In this document: positions 51,701 through 62,614 of the stretch, piece by piece
Numbering within the stretch: the first letter of the stretch is position 1
Layout: every line of letters begins with the position of its first letter
Assembly: GCA_008694505.1 (NCBI GenBank)
Contig: VZDJ01000041.1
Span: 6,099,956-6,163,955 of the forward strand
DNA length: 64,000 bases
From: Cyanoderma ruficeps
Lineage: Eukaryota; Chordata; Aves; Passeriformes; Timaliidae
Direction of reading: 5' to 3'
Program-made: the position numbers and the translations under genes
Notes under the pieces: model-generated
The model's input: only the letters and a program-made list of their open reading frames with translations
Told to the model about the DNA's origin: nothing
The model's database searches: none

Positions 51701-54700
51701 TAAGAACTTCCATCAGAAAATGGAGTCACATTGGATAAACATAGGATCAGGAAAAAAGTAGGTACTCCATGCAATCCTAGGAAAGATATCAACTATCCTT
51801 TGGCATGCTCTGGGGCTAATCTGCACTGGTATCCTCTAGAACTCTTGACTGATTCCAAAGACAGAGTAGGGTACCTTTTAACCATACAAATGTCTAAAGA
51901 TAGGTGATATGATACCCCTTCAGTTTTTTCTTGTGTCGTGTATTAAAACTGTCTTGGAAGGCAGATTATTATTTGAAGAATTGTAGCTATTGGCAAAGAG
52001 AAACATACTTTATTGTATTTCTCTACAATATTCCTCCTACTTTGTGATTTTTCACAAAAAGTATTTCTTAAAGTATCAAATTAAATACAAGTCCACTCCC
52101 TGCTTAATTCCAGGTTCCTTTCAAAAACCCTATGGAAAATAATGCCATTAAGTGATATACAATAATTTATATTTCAAATTTTTTTTTAGTAATGTCCAGT
52201 TGCCAAAAATAAACCGACATCTGGAAGATGAGGGATTATTCAGTACAGTATATAGTCCAAGAAACATCTTTGTCTTGTTACAATCTCGCATGATTTATCA
52301 AACTTGTAAAAGATACAAAACTGCATGGATCAGATGACCAATAATGGGAAACAGACTTTTACCTTTAGGTCACTGGTTAAAGTCCAAGTTATGTACAGCA
52401 AGAAAATACTGCTCATGCTCTGGGTCTGGTACGTAAAACATATATCAGTGAACTCCTACTCTGTTACAAGTATAAAATTTGCAACATCATTAAGTTAATG
52501 TCAATAATTTTAATTTTCTTATGACATTCACAACTGCAGGAGATTGAATAGATAATGCTGACTACTTCGAACAGTTTCCCTACACCCCAGACTTAGTGCA
52601 TTTGCAGGGAAATTGCTGGGAGATTTTCAACTGTGCATCTACAAATTTAGGTAACATTCCACAGTAAGAAAGAGATAGTGTAGAAATGGAAGTGCTAGAG
52701 GTTAACACCTCTGCTTTGCTACCCAACAGCTACAGTGACTATTCAACTAAGAACCCTCAGAAAGCACAAAGTAAATCACAAATCTCAAGATGGTAAGTTC
52801 CATAAAGAATACCCCAAATATGCAGAGAGGTGGCAGTCAGTGTAGATGACCCAAATCCCGTAACAAGTGAAAACCCAAATCCCATAACAAGTGAAAATTA
52901 TCTTTGGTCTGAAGCCTATTTACAAAGTCTGTCTTGAAAACACTCTTCTCCAAAATATTACATTCAGTAGAACAAAATTTGCATATGAAGACACTAACCG
53001 ATCTTAAGACCTCCAGATTTAATTCCAAAGGTCTGAAGACAGATTCTTATCTGATTTCCACAAATCTGGTGAAGTAGTAGACAGCATGTGCAAGAACTTT
53101 AGTGCAGTACTAACCTGGGTCAATAAAAGTCTGGAATGAATCTCTCCCCCTAGGCTTCCTCCATTCGGAGAACAGCTGTCCCATTTCCTTTGTTCCCAAA
53201 GCCTTCTTTTGATTTGTCCCCAAGTCCATTCCTGGTTAAGCTCTCTACTGTCAGTGCAGCAGATGGTAACATTGTGTATTTGTCTGCACAAAATGACATC
53301 CTTACTCTTACATCAACTCAAGTTAATCAGTTCAGCTGAAGATCATCTTGCTCATTTGATTACCTTGTATTTTGTGAGGTTATGACCTTTGTAACTGTAT
53401 TGGGGCAATTGTATCCATAAACTCTAATTAGCAATAGTATCTGTGTCTTAGTAGAATACAACTAAAGAATATACAGAAAACCTAAAATGTTCTTATTCAA
53501 AATCTGAGCCCGTGTGCTTCAGAGTGCTTACTGGTTTTTCATTGCTTTCATGTTCTCTGTCTTTAGTGAAACTAACTGATATAAAATATTTGAACCTATT
53601 GCCACTATATAACCTAAAGCAAATTATTTGTGTACCAAAAAACAAAAAAATTTAGGTAGTTATTTAGATGTTCTAAGGCAATCCAGGATCATAATGCTTA
53701 ATAATGCTTGTAATATATAGCTATGCTGCAAAATAGTCTATTATGTGATGTAAAGTGTTTTTTTCCAAAATTTTCACAGTTCATAGAATCATAGAATTAT
53801 TTTAGTTGGAAAGGACCAAGATCACCTACTTCCAACCCTTCTGCCACGGGCAGGGACACTTTCAATTAGCTCAGGTTGTTCAAGGCCCCATCCAACCTTG
53901 CCTTGAGCAAGGGAATCCATAACTTCTCTGGGCAACTGTTTCCAATTCCCCAGCAACCTCACAGTGAAAATATTTCAGCTGCAAGTCATCCCTCCTTGTC
54001 CTATCACTACATTTCCTTCTAAAAAGTCTTTCTCCAACTTTCTTGTAGGTCCCCTTGAGGTACTGGAAAGCTACTATAAGGTCTTCCCAGAGCATTCTTT
54101 TCTCTGGACTGAACAAGCCCAACTCTCTCACCCTATCTTCATCTTCTTGGCCCTCCTCTGGACTTGCTCCCACAGGCCAATGTCCTCCTTGTACTGGAGA
54201 CTTCAGAGCTGGATGCAGCACTGCATTTGGGGTCTCACAAGAACAGAGTAGAACAGCAGATTCATGTCCCTTGAGCTGCTGGTTACATGTGAAATATATA
54301 TATACACATGCAGAGAGATCCAAATAGGGATCAAATATAGCAAAGTTTTGCCTGTGCTTGGAATCCAGATTTCAGGTGTTTTAGTTCCTTCAACTTCTAT
54401 AGTCTACATACAAAATCAAATTTTAAAAATTCTAACTGTTTGGGCAGTCTGGATGAAATTACTTTTTCCCTGTCTTTTGCAATCAGAATTTATGAACACT
54501 GCTCTGATTGATTTCAACAACTGGCACTTCATGGAGACAGCAAAGAAAGCAGTAGCTGTGGGATGGTCTCAAAAAGGGAGATGCTTGGTCAGGTGAAAGA
54601 TTTGGGATTCAATAGTTTTGCAGTGATGCTGTGTTAGAAAGCTGCAGTGGATGAAAACTGAAGCAGAATGTTGGGCTTTGGTGCCTTTGCAACCGGAATA

Positions 54701-57700
54701 ATGATACTGTGACAAAATTCCTATATTTGACTGTGCCTTAGAAAAAGATAAAGACTGTTAACTGCAGCACAAATGTGCAGCACCCACAGGGTTAAATGCA
54801 TTACCTGCATTTTTAACAGCACATCAGATTTGCAAAACCCTATAATGACACTAATTAATTGTTTTGGATTTAAAGAATAAAGAGTGCACTTTCAAAAGGG
54901 GCTCTTGGCTTCACTGAACCATATTACTACACATGGGGAAATGAAGATACAGCGGGAAAGTAACTTGCAAAGATCACACAACTATGTCTGGGTGGTAACA
55001 GAAAATAACTCTGCCCCTTTGCTAACATAGATCCCTCTGCAACAAGCCCAGCAAGTCTGCAATACTCTTTTTATAAGCGGTGATGTGATGACAGAAAATT
55101 GCTGCATCTTAATTTTAATCCTCAATTGTCATAGAGGAAAATCAACAGAATGCATTTTTAGAATTAAAGTTAACCTGACAAAATTTACTTCTTTGACTAA
55201 TTATGTTGAGTGAAGGACAAAAAAAAAAGTCTTCTAGTTCCACGCAAGGATTTTCCAACTGTTATAAGTGTTTTAAAACCAAGGTTTTATCCAATATTTT
55301 TTATTTATCTATATCAATTTTTTCATATTACATAATACAGCTACCAATGAATATAGTTAGCCAGAGTCTTTAACCTATTAGAAAGTTGTACGTGAAGTTG
55401 GAGTTCTGAATTATTTAGTAACATTTTTAAATCATGTTAGTGTTCTAAGCAGAGTCTGCACAGCTATATTGGATTTATGATGGTACAATTTTCAATTTTA
55501 TGGTAAATGACTTGCACCTGTTTGATATTTCACAGCAAATTTTTATTTTCACACACCTGTTTATCAATTTTTATCACAAATGTAATTTATCTTTAAATAA
55601 ATATTGAAAAATAATTTTGCTAGTATATATTCTCAGTAATGAAGTATATGTATGTGTGCACACATAAAAGCATTCAAAACACTGAGATAAAAAGTGAATA
55701 AGTATGTTGGAATTTCATGTATTTTTTTATATATCATCAGAATTCTTTATAGTTCCTGGATAAAATGCAGTTCAAGCACTAAACCTCAGAAAATATGTGA
55801 CCTCTAGTGGGAGAATATGAATAACTGGAAGAGAAACAGCTTCCAAGGGAGGTAAACAGTAACATTTCCTTTTAATTTTCCCTAGAGAGATATTGGGGCA
55901 GCACTACCTTCTGTAATTCAAGAGACTTATTCTTCTGCACCATTGACAGAAGAAACTGAGGATGAAGCTTCAACACCAAAATTAGTTGATGGGTCTTCAG
56001 CACAGGGGTCAGGTGTTCTTGGACCCCAGACTCAAGATGGTTAGTAGGAAAGTGAAATTTTTTTTGTGTATAGCTTTGATTTTGAGCAAGCCCATTTTAT
56101 CTTCATTTTATTTTCATTTTTTTTTAACTGAAAATGAAGCACATAGTTTCTGTATGTCTCTTACTGAAGAAAGATACAACATGTCTGTCCTGAATGCTCC
56201 AAAGTCAGATAGCTGCCTAGTCAAAAGGTTTCCATACTATTTAGCTATGAAAACAACTGTACCAGTGAAGATTTACCACTTGAAAATTTGCTGATGGTTG
56301 GCAATGCTACCAGTACTTGTTTTTCTGTTTCATATTTCAATATCATTATCAACTGTCTTTACTTATAATGATTTGTTATATTTTTAAAAAAATGTATTCA
56401 TAAAAAGTATAATTAAAATGTGGAAGAATTTTTGACCATGAAAGCTATAAACTGAAAAATTTAAGGAAAGGGAGCTACTATAGAACTTCTTAGTGAAAAT
56501 GATTTTCAATTCTTCTGACTATTTATAGTGAAATAAGAACTTTATAAATCTTGCAGAGGAATGAAAATTGCAAAACATGACCTCTCCCTCTCCCACACAA
56601 ATTTTGCACTGCTAATTTTTGGCATTTGTCAGAAGCTCCTCTAAATTATAGTAGGTAAAGCACACTTAGAATTATCCATTGCTGTGAGGGATCTTTGTGT
56701 TTTATGGTGATCAATATACAGTAACAGCAAAATCCTACTTTTTACTATGCTCCACTACAGCTGAGTGCCATAGAAGAAAAAAACAAAACAGAAAAAATAA
56801 AAACAACCTAAAAAACAAAACCAAAAAACCCAAACATAAACCCCAGAATTTCTGTTTCCAAAATTGTGTATTCAGTGAAGTTAATAATTCATAATCTTAT
56901 TTTGGTACATACTACAAGTGAGCTTAACCAGGAAAAAAATATACACTGTCAAAACAAGTAAAAATGGAACAAAAACTTCCCAGGAGATTCCAGAAACAGG
57001 AAAAAAAAAAGGCCAACATTTTTTTTTTCAGTTTTGAAAATTACAAGATATTACAATATGTCCTGTAAATATTTTATATGATAAATTCTGTATCTGTCAA
57101 TATTTTGAGTACTTAATGCAAATCAAGTTGTGCATCAACTAAAGAAATGCTCAATATATGAAATCAAATGCTCAATATATGCAATATATGAAATCAAATT
57201 TCTCTTGTGTCTTCCCTTTTTTAGTGACACATTTTCCTATCAGATGTTGTTGCTTTTGGCCTGGTACTGAATAGAAGACTACAAGGCTCAGTAACATTAA
57301 GCCAAGCTCATTTTTCTTGTTGATATCTTTTTGAATCCTTCTCCTACCTCTGGTTTTTTCAGTGTCCACCACACATAGGGGAAAAATACCACTCCTCCAA
57401 GATCAAAAACAGGACAGGGTAAAACCCTTCCCCCATACTGTGGTACTATATTGCAATATTATGAAAAAAAATCAGCCATCCTCAACTCTATATTCATTTA
57501 GGCCTAGATTTGCTAGAATAGTTCAAGGAGTGAATACTTTTTCCCCTGTGTCAAACCTCCTCTCTCCAGCCAATTTAATCTGTACTGTAGAGAAAGTTAG
57601 GGAAAGCATGAAAATTTCCTTATCTCTCCAGAAATTGCATTCCTGGATGTACAAGTAGAGATTATCACATAAAAATAAAAGAGTATTCTGGTTACTGATT

Positions 57701-60700
57701 TTTTAATCTTGCCTCAAAAGACACCCCAATAATCTACAGATAATTGGGGCAGATTAAGAAGGCACATCGCACATGCAGCCACATCGGATCTGGAGGAAAA
57801 ACTAATCTGCAAGAAAAACATTCTCATATTTCTGAATTATCCTACTATTCTATAGCATATAGTATATAGGATCCTACAAGAGCAAACAGTCCCATCTTCT
57901 GCAAGGAAGAGGATCCTACAAGAGGAGGATCCTACAAGGAGGAGGATCCTACTATTCTATAGTATATAGTATATATCCTACAAAAGCAAATAATTCCATC
58001 TGCTACAAGGAGAAGAAAAACATGAAACAGAAAAGCATTTCTATGGGATTAAAAGCTGATAAACAGATGTGCTGAATTATACTCATAATCAAGGAAAAGA
58101 TGTATCAAAAAGTCAGTGTCACAAGTGTTACAATCCTGTTATTAAAATTGTTAGAGGGATTATGCCTTTGCCTGAATTAAGGTGCAAACAAGACCATATG
58201 CCAAAGCCAATAGGATTGATTTATTTAACAGTAAATCTGAGGGAGAGAGAGAGAGGTAGAAAGAAATATAAAAAGGGAGGTAGAGGAGAGAAGAAGAGTG
58301 ACAGGCAGAGAGATTAAATAGAAAATATAATTTATCCGGTATTATTCTTCCATCTAGATGGAAGTATACACCTAGCTTAAGGAGAAATCAACTTCTGGCT
58401 GGTTGCTGTCACCAAATATTGTATTACAGCCTGAGAAACAATTTATTAGAACAATTGAATTGTTCTAGACATAGAGAGTAAAATAAATTCATTTTTAAAA
58501 TAGTTTTATCACTCTACTGTTACAATTATATGATTTGGTGATCAAAGCAGAATGAGAAGTGAACTTTACCACAGAGATAGTCTGATCATTAGGTGCTTAT
58601 GTGAACATTTCATTGCAGTAATTTATGCATGATTTTTATACATGTCCTTTCTAACGAAGTGTTTTCTTTTAAATTCCTTGATAGGTCTTCCCACTTGCCT
58701 CTTGTGCACCTGCCTAGGGACCACAGTCTACTGTGATGATCGTGAGCTTGATGCTGTTCCACCATTGCCTAAGAAAACCACGTATTTCTATTCACGCTAT
58801 AACAGAATCAAGAGGATCAGCAGAAATGACTTTGCTAACTTAAGTATGGATAGCGGGATTATTGAAATCAGCATTATTTTTGATTATTTCTGGTTCATAA
58901 CAACCAAAAACATAGTGATATATTTTTATATAATGTTTGATTATGGTAAATTTTACACATAAATGCACATGCATTTTGCTACTTTGGAGCATAAAGGTCC
59001 ATATATTAGATGGAGATTCTCTGTCAAACTTTTAAATTATTATAAATAACAATGATAATTGATCTTTTCGCTGTTTGTTGCAATCATCTTTAGAAAAGTA
59101 ATAAAACCTCCAGATATTAATTTCATTTTTTTTAATTAGAAAAGTGCTCGAGTGTATTTTATAAAGAAGTGAATATATCACATTTATTACATAAAGAAAA
59201 GTTTTAAAATAAAGAAACAAGGTGGTAGAAAATACATTTATTTTCCTTTAAGTATCATTTTTCCAAAAGATAATCATTTATAAGATTCCCAAAACACACC
59301 AAAATTTTAAAACTCAACTTTGAAGTCTTTCACTGAAAGATGTATAAAGAATGACACAGGCAGGGTTTTTTTTTTAAATTTCCAGAAATACATTCTTATA
59401 AATTTGTTGTATCTTATTTCTCTGCCAGACCATTTAAAGAGGATTGATTTGACTGCAAACTTCATATCAGATATCCACAAGGATGCTTTCCGAAGATTGC
59501 CCCAACTTCAGGAGCTGGTGCTTCGTGACAATAGGATAAGGCAACTCCCTGAGTTACCATCCACCTTAACATTCATTGATGTTAGTAAGAACAGGCTTGG
59601 TCGCAGAGGGATACCAAATGAGGCTTTTAAAGTAAGTTTGGGTGTGATGGGAAAATCTTTTCTTCCTCTCTCCAGAGGATGTTGTTAGTAGCGCAGCCTA
59701 TTCTCATAAGAGAGATGCCCCAGTCCCCTAATCATCTTTGTAGCCCTCAAATGGACCTGCTCAAGGAACTCTGTCCCTCTTGTCCTGAGGAGCCCAGAAC
59801 TAGACACAGACCTCCAGATGTGCCTCACCAGGGCTGAGTAGAGGGGCAGGATCACCCCTCTTGCTGGCAATGCTCTTCCTAATGTACCTCAGGACTCCAC
59901 TGGCCTTCTTGGCCACAAGAATTGTTGAATTTCAGATGGTTCTTCTCAACCCATCTCTGCATCCTGTTGGGGTCCTTCTGGAGGGCTGCACAGCCCTCTG
60001 GAGTATTGGCCACTCCTCCCAGCTTTGTATTACCAGTGAACTTGCTGAGGACACGTCTGTCCCTCCACCCAAGTCATTGATGAACATGTTAAAGAATACT
60101 GGGTACAGAACTGAACCTTGAAGGACAGCCTCAGTGGCAGATCTCCCACTAGACTGCCACTGATTATGTCCTTCTGGCATCTGCCGTTCAGTCAGTTCTC
60201 GATACACCTCACTCTCCACTCCTCCAGTCCACACTTTCTGAGTTTGCTAAGAGTACATTATGAGAGAAAGCATCAAAAACCTTGCTGAAATCAGGGTAGA
60301 AAATATTCAGTGTTCTCCCCTCATTCTGTTACTTTTTTTTATTATTTTAGGAGCAATCAGGTTGGTCAAGCATTCACCTTTAGTGAATCCATGCTGGCTA
60401 CTCCTGATCACGTTCTTTGTGAAGGTGATCAAGATGGCCTCTGGAATGAGGCACTCCATCACCTTTCAGGGATTGAGGTGAAGCTGGATGGTAGTTCCCT
60501 AGATCCTCCTTATCCTGTTTGTAGATAGGGGGGGTGACACTGGCTTACCTCCAGTCCTCAGGCACTTCTGATCCCTGTGACCTTTCAAAGACCACTGTGA
60601 GCAGCCTAGCTATGATGTCTGCCAGATCTCCCAGCACTCATTCCTCTAACAAGCCAAGGGAGATAATTTTTTACTTTTTGAAATGGGATGAGAAATGTAT

Positions 60701-62614
60701 TTTTAACTGATATTTATTTTGAGGCATTTCTTATACAGTTATAATTTGCTTCAACAAAATACACTTTTGCAAAATTGAGTAGCCTCGCCATGAAAGAAAG
60801 CAAACAACATCATCATTAAAATTACATCTTTAATAATTCTGTAGATATTTGAAAAACATTTTCCCCTTCATTTTAATCTGAACATCTAACCCTTATCAGC
60901 AACATTCTCAGTCTATGCAAATCAGAGTTCATTACTGTCTTTGAATTTCTGTCTTTTCACCATATCATGTGGAAACAAAATATTTTGCTATCCAGTGGTG
61001 TTCACTGCAGTGAATGATTTCAAAATTGCCAGAAATTTTCAAATATGTCTGTCATTTTCCCCTGTTTTATCCATCTTCCTCTAGAATCTGGATGAACTGC
61101 AGCATCTTTATATTACTGATAATAACTTGGATCACATTCCACTGCCGCTCCCTGAAAGCCTCCAAGCTCTTCATCTTCAGGTAGGCTACAAAAGAAATGG
61201 CTCCCTATATCATGCTCAAATAGTATGCACAACTGGAAAGGGAAAACATCCGTCTTGTAGTGTTTTTTCTTTTTATCCAAAAGTGTTCGTACTTGACAAA
61301 AAAGCTATGAAAAACATAAAATTAACTAGTGATTGCAGTGTTCCAAAGAAGTAAAAATTAGCTCAGCTAATTTTCAGAATTTGTAATATAATACTTTTTA
61401 AAAATCAAATTCTACAATTACTCTTATTTAATAGCTTCTTTCTGAATTCTTCCTTTTAACCTTTTCCGACCCTGCTTCTTTCCCTTTATCTTCTCTTGTA
61501 CCAATTTACGCTTTTGTTTATCAGAGGTTTTTATTTATTACATCATACATAAAAAACCTTTCAGTAAGCAATGTAATGTACCTCGCATCATTTGACCTCT
61601 ATCTTTCAGTAAGTAAATTTATTGAATCTCTCTGCCTGCTGGCTGACTTGTGTTTCACCAATTAAATATTTAATTTATTTGTGCCTATAAATTAAATATT
61701 CAGTGCTATGTGCTACCGAAAAAAGTTAGTGAGCTGGACTTTTTCCACACCAATTTTTGACTAACAAAGGAATGTAGAAGGGAAGAATTTTGAGACAGCC
61801 ATCATTTTAGATGATGTAATTTTTAGGCCCAGTTTCCTGACAATGCTGTATTCCACCAATTCTTTGTTGAGAATGGTTCACTTCAATAATGGAAGCTCAG
61901 TGAATAAAAGGCATGTAATAGCATTTTAAATCAAATGAATAAAACCAAAAGCATCCAATTTTCCCAGATGCTAATGGATGTGAGTTAAACTAATGTGAGA
62001 GGGCCTGGGGGAAAGAAATTGTCACAGATCAAATTTCAGAGTTGTACCTTTGCAGGTTGAGGCATATTAAGATGTCAGAATGATAACTATATTTCTACGA
62101 TTTTTGGACTGGCCTATCGTGGATCAAATTTGTCTTAATAAGGCTCTTCACAACAATCTGGAAATTAAAATGCTCTATACTTCTACAAGGCTCCTCCTTC
62201 AAAGCCTGTCTCTGCTACATGGTTTGAGTTACTTAGTTTTGAAGCTTTGCACTGGCCAAGAAATTTTCCCCTGTTTGGAAGATTTCTCTGTTGATGACTT
62301 GTTGCCAGAATCTGGGCCCTTAAGTTCAAGCAAGTATCTCTCTAGACACTGAGGACACATCCATAAATGGTGTTTCAGAGTAAAAAATTACTTTCAGGTA
62401 ACTATTCTGATAGCTTCTTTTTTGTTTGCTCATTTTCTTTTAGAACAACAACATTCAAGAGATGCATGAAGATACTTTCTGCAAAATGAGAGATTTTACT
62501 TATGTGCGTAAGGCTCTCGAAGACATCAGACTGGATGGTAATCCCATCAACCTGAGCAAAACACCTTATGCATACATGTGTCTACCCCGCTTGCCAGTTG
62601 GTAACCTCATCTAA
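45566..62614 (+). CDS. EPYC: Epiphycan (PG-Lb), complete coding region (six coding exons)
   Basis: Epiphycan is a secreted class III SLRP of epiphyseal (growth-plate) cartilage that helps organise cartilage matrix. The coding sequence joins 45566-45733, 55886-56039, 58685-58843, 59429-59631, 61085-61180 and 62444-62614, giving 316 residues with no frame break (human 322). Residues 1-19 or so are a signal peptide (to ESVGA). A tyrosine- and acid-rich N-terminal region follows (Tyr28, Tyr33, Tyr46; acidic run near 77-84). The only N-terminal Ser-Gly, a possible glycosaminoglycan site, is Ser98-Gly99. The class III cluster C-x2-C-x-C-x6-C is at Cys112, 115, 117 and 124. About seven leucine-rich repeats follow, then Cys273 and Cys306 as the C-terminal pair and one sequon at Asn296 (NLS). 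All introns obey GT-AG and their phases are mutually consistent. The C-terminus (CLPRLPVGNLI) is nearly identical to mammalian epiphycan. Confidence 0.96.
48449..49058. mobile_element. Solo LTR of an avian endogenous retrovirus
   Basis: The unit opens TGTTGAGGTGGGTTGACC and closes CCCAGCCTGACCCCATACA, so it has the TG...CA ends of a retroviral LTR and is about 610 bases long. Its middle part (for example GACCAGATGCCATATCGAAT, then CTCTGCTCAGCTTGGG, and the ATCCACACC...CAAAGCACAGC region) resembles an LTR family I know to be widespread in bird genomes. The flanking hexamers GATATC and CCTATC match at four of six positions, consistent with an old target-site duplication. No internal viral genes are present. 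The 142-codon ORF at 48556 is a by-product. Orientation is not settled: AATAAA lies on the + strand at about 48715, but related copies as I remember them suggest transcription on the - strand. Confidence 0.7.
50991..51074 (+). mobile_element. CR1 LINE 3' tail
   Basis: A short + strand fragment contains CTGTGGCAAGGGGGTTGGAA and ends in CATTCTGTGATTCTATGAAT, the CR1 3' terminal repeat. Only about 80 bases of the element remain. Confidence 0.85.
52850..52897. repeat. 24-bp tandem duplication
   Basis: Two units beginning CCCAAATCCC (52850-52873 and 52874-52897) differ at one base (G/A). Confidence 0.9.
53781..54286 (-). mobile_element. CR1 LINE fragment, ORF2 C-terminus and 3' end
   Basis: On the + strand it starts TCATAGAATCATAGAATT, the reverse complement of the CR1 3' end. 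On the - strand, from 54286 downward, it encodes the typical end of the CR1 reverse-transcriptase protein (words ELGLFSPEKR, AFQYLKGTYKK and CSDRTR). The frame is part of a 147-codon minus-strand ORF at 53880-54323. The copy is 5'-truncated and antisense to EPYC. Confidence 0.93.
55886..56039 (+). CDS. EPYC: EPYC exon 3 (acidic linker)
   Basis: The acceptor TTTTCCCTAG ends at 55885. The exon codes for residues 57-107 plus the first base of Gly108 and ends GATG|GTTAGT in phase 1. It contains an acidic stretch (TEETEDEAS), then STPKLVDGSS, which matches human STPRLIDGSS, and the Ser98-Gly99 dipeptide in QGSGVLGPQ. It is the least conserved part of the protein. Confidence 0.9.
57841..58015. repeat. 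Local duplication with internal GGATCCTACAAG units
   Basis: A block of about 70 bases (57841-57910, beginning CCTACTATTCTATAG) recurs at 57948-58015 with small differences. Between the copies lie extra units of GAGGATCCTACAAG. The pattern suggests repeated slippage or unequal exchange. Confidence 0.8.
58239..58316. repeat. Purine-rich (GA) tract
   Basis: About 78 bases are almost only G and A on the + strand, with (GA)n at the start. The lysine- and arginine-rich ORF across it is compositional. Confidence 0.8.
58685..58843 (+). CDS. EPYC: EPYC exon 4 (cysteine cluster and first repeat)
   Basis: The acceptor TTGATAG ends at 58684. GT completes Gly108, and the exon codes to Leu160 plus one base, ending TTAA|GTATGG. 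It encodes the class III N-terminal cap (TCLLCTCLGTTVYC) and the first leucine-rich repeat, with YFYSRYNRIKRI nearly identical to human. The acceptor lacks a strong pyrimidine tract next to the AG, but the frame and homology leave little doubt. Confidence 0.93.
58844..59428 (+). other. EPYC: EPYC intron 4
   Basis: This 585-base AT-rich intron of phase 1 has no repeats or other features that I can identify. Confidence 0.9.
59429..59631 (+). CDS. EPYC: EPYC exon 5 (leucine-rich repeats)
   Basis: The acceptor TTTCTCTGCCAG ends at 59428. AC completes Asn161, and the exon runs through residues 161-228 to GCTTTTAAA|GTAAGT, phase 0. It contains LRRs around LKRIDLTANFI, LQELVLRDNRI and LTFIDVSKNRL, closely matching mammalian epiphycan. 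The open frame extends upstream to 59320 and downstream to 59688, but those parts are intron. Confidence 0.94.
59632..61084 (+). other. EPYC: EPYC intron 5
   Basis: This 1.45 kb phase 0 intron is about two-thirds CR1 sequence (59688-60655), inserted close to the donor. The remainder, up to the acceptor TTCCTCTAG, is AT-rich unique sequence. Confidence 0.9.
59688..60655 (-). mobile_element. CR1 LINE fragment, reverse-transcriptase region, internally deleted
   Basis: Read on the - strand from 60655 downward, it gives CR1 reverse-transcriptase segments: GNY followed by a shifted frame, then words such as FFNMFINDL (FADD-adjacent region), then HLKFN. It then jumps to VAKKASGVLRYIRKSIASKR and LYSALVRHIW, and ends at HLSYENRLRY. 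Intact elements have several dozen residues between HLKFN and VAKKA, so an internal deletion is present. Frameshifts and stops show that it is inactive. Both ends are truncated and the 3' terminal repeat is absent. Confidence 0.9.
61085..61180 (+). CDS. EPYC: EPYC exon 6 (leucine-rich repeat)
   Basis: Flanked by CCTCTAG and CAG|GTAGGC, this 96-base exon codes for residues 229-260 in phase 0 at both ends, with LQHLYITDNNLDHIPLPLPE. It is the same length as the human exon. Being symmetric, its skipping would remove 32 residues without a frameshift. Confidence 0.95.
61181..62443 (+). other. EPYC: EPYC intron 6
   Basis: This 1.26 kb AT-rich intron has no recognisable repeat. The ORF at 62080-62352 has no domain features. 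Confidence 0.9.
62444..62614 (+). CDS. EPYC: EPYC exon 7 (C-terminal cap)
   Basis: The acceptor TTCTTTTAG ends at 62443. The exon codes for residues 261-316 and stops with TAA at 62612-62614. It holds the last repeats (NNNIQEMHEDTFC and LEDIRLDGNPINLS), Cys273 and Cys306 of the ear disulfide and the sequon Asn296. Compared with human, RDFTYVR replaces KNLTYIR, so that sequon is absent. Confidence 0.95.
   Translation, partial: NNNIQEMHEDTFCKMRDFTYVRKALEDIRLDGNPINLSKTPYAYMCLPRLPVGNLI

Larger units (their letters stand above)
45734..55885 (+). other. EPYC: EPYC intron 2
   Basis: This is the largest intron (10.2 kb). It holds a solo retroviral LTR (48449-49058), a CR1 3' tail (50991-51074), a 24-base tandem duplication (52850-52897) and a longer CR1 fragment (53781-54286). 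The rest is AT-rich and shows no exon. ORFs within it are either repeat-derived or lack any family signal. Confidence 0.9.
56040..58684 (+). other. EPYC: EPYC intron 3
   Basis: This 2.6 kb phase 1 intron contains an A-rich low-complexity stretch (about 56775-56845), a locally duplicated block (57841-58015) and a purine-rich tract (58239-58316). No exon was seen in it. The ORF at 55986-56294 crosses the exon 3 boundary out of frame and is not a gene. Confidence 0.9.

Noticed and set aside
53880..54323. 147-codon minus-strand ORF
   Set aside because: It encodes the degenerate C-terminus of the CR1 reverse-transcriptase protein inside a truncated LINE copy; it is not a host gene.
59932..60234. 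100-codon minus-strand ORF
   Set aside because: It is part of the CR1 reverse-transcriptase fragment, with frameshifts on both sides.
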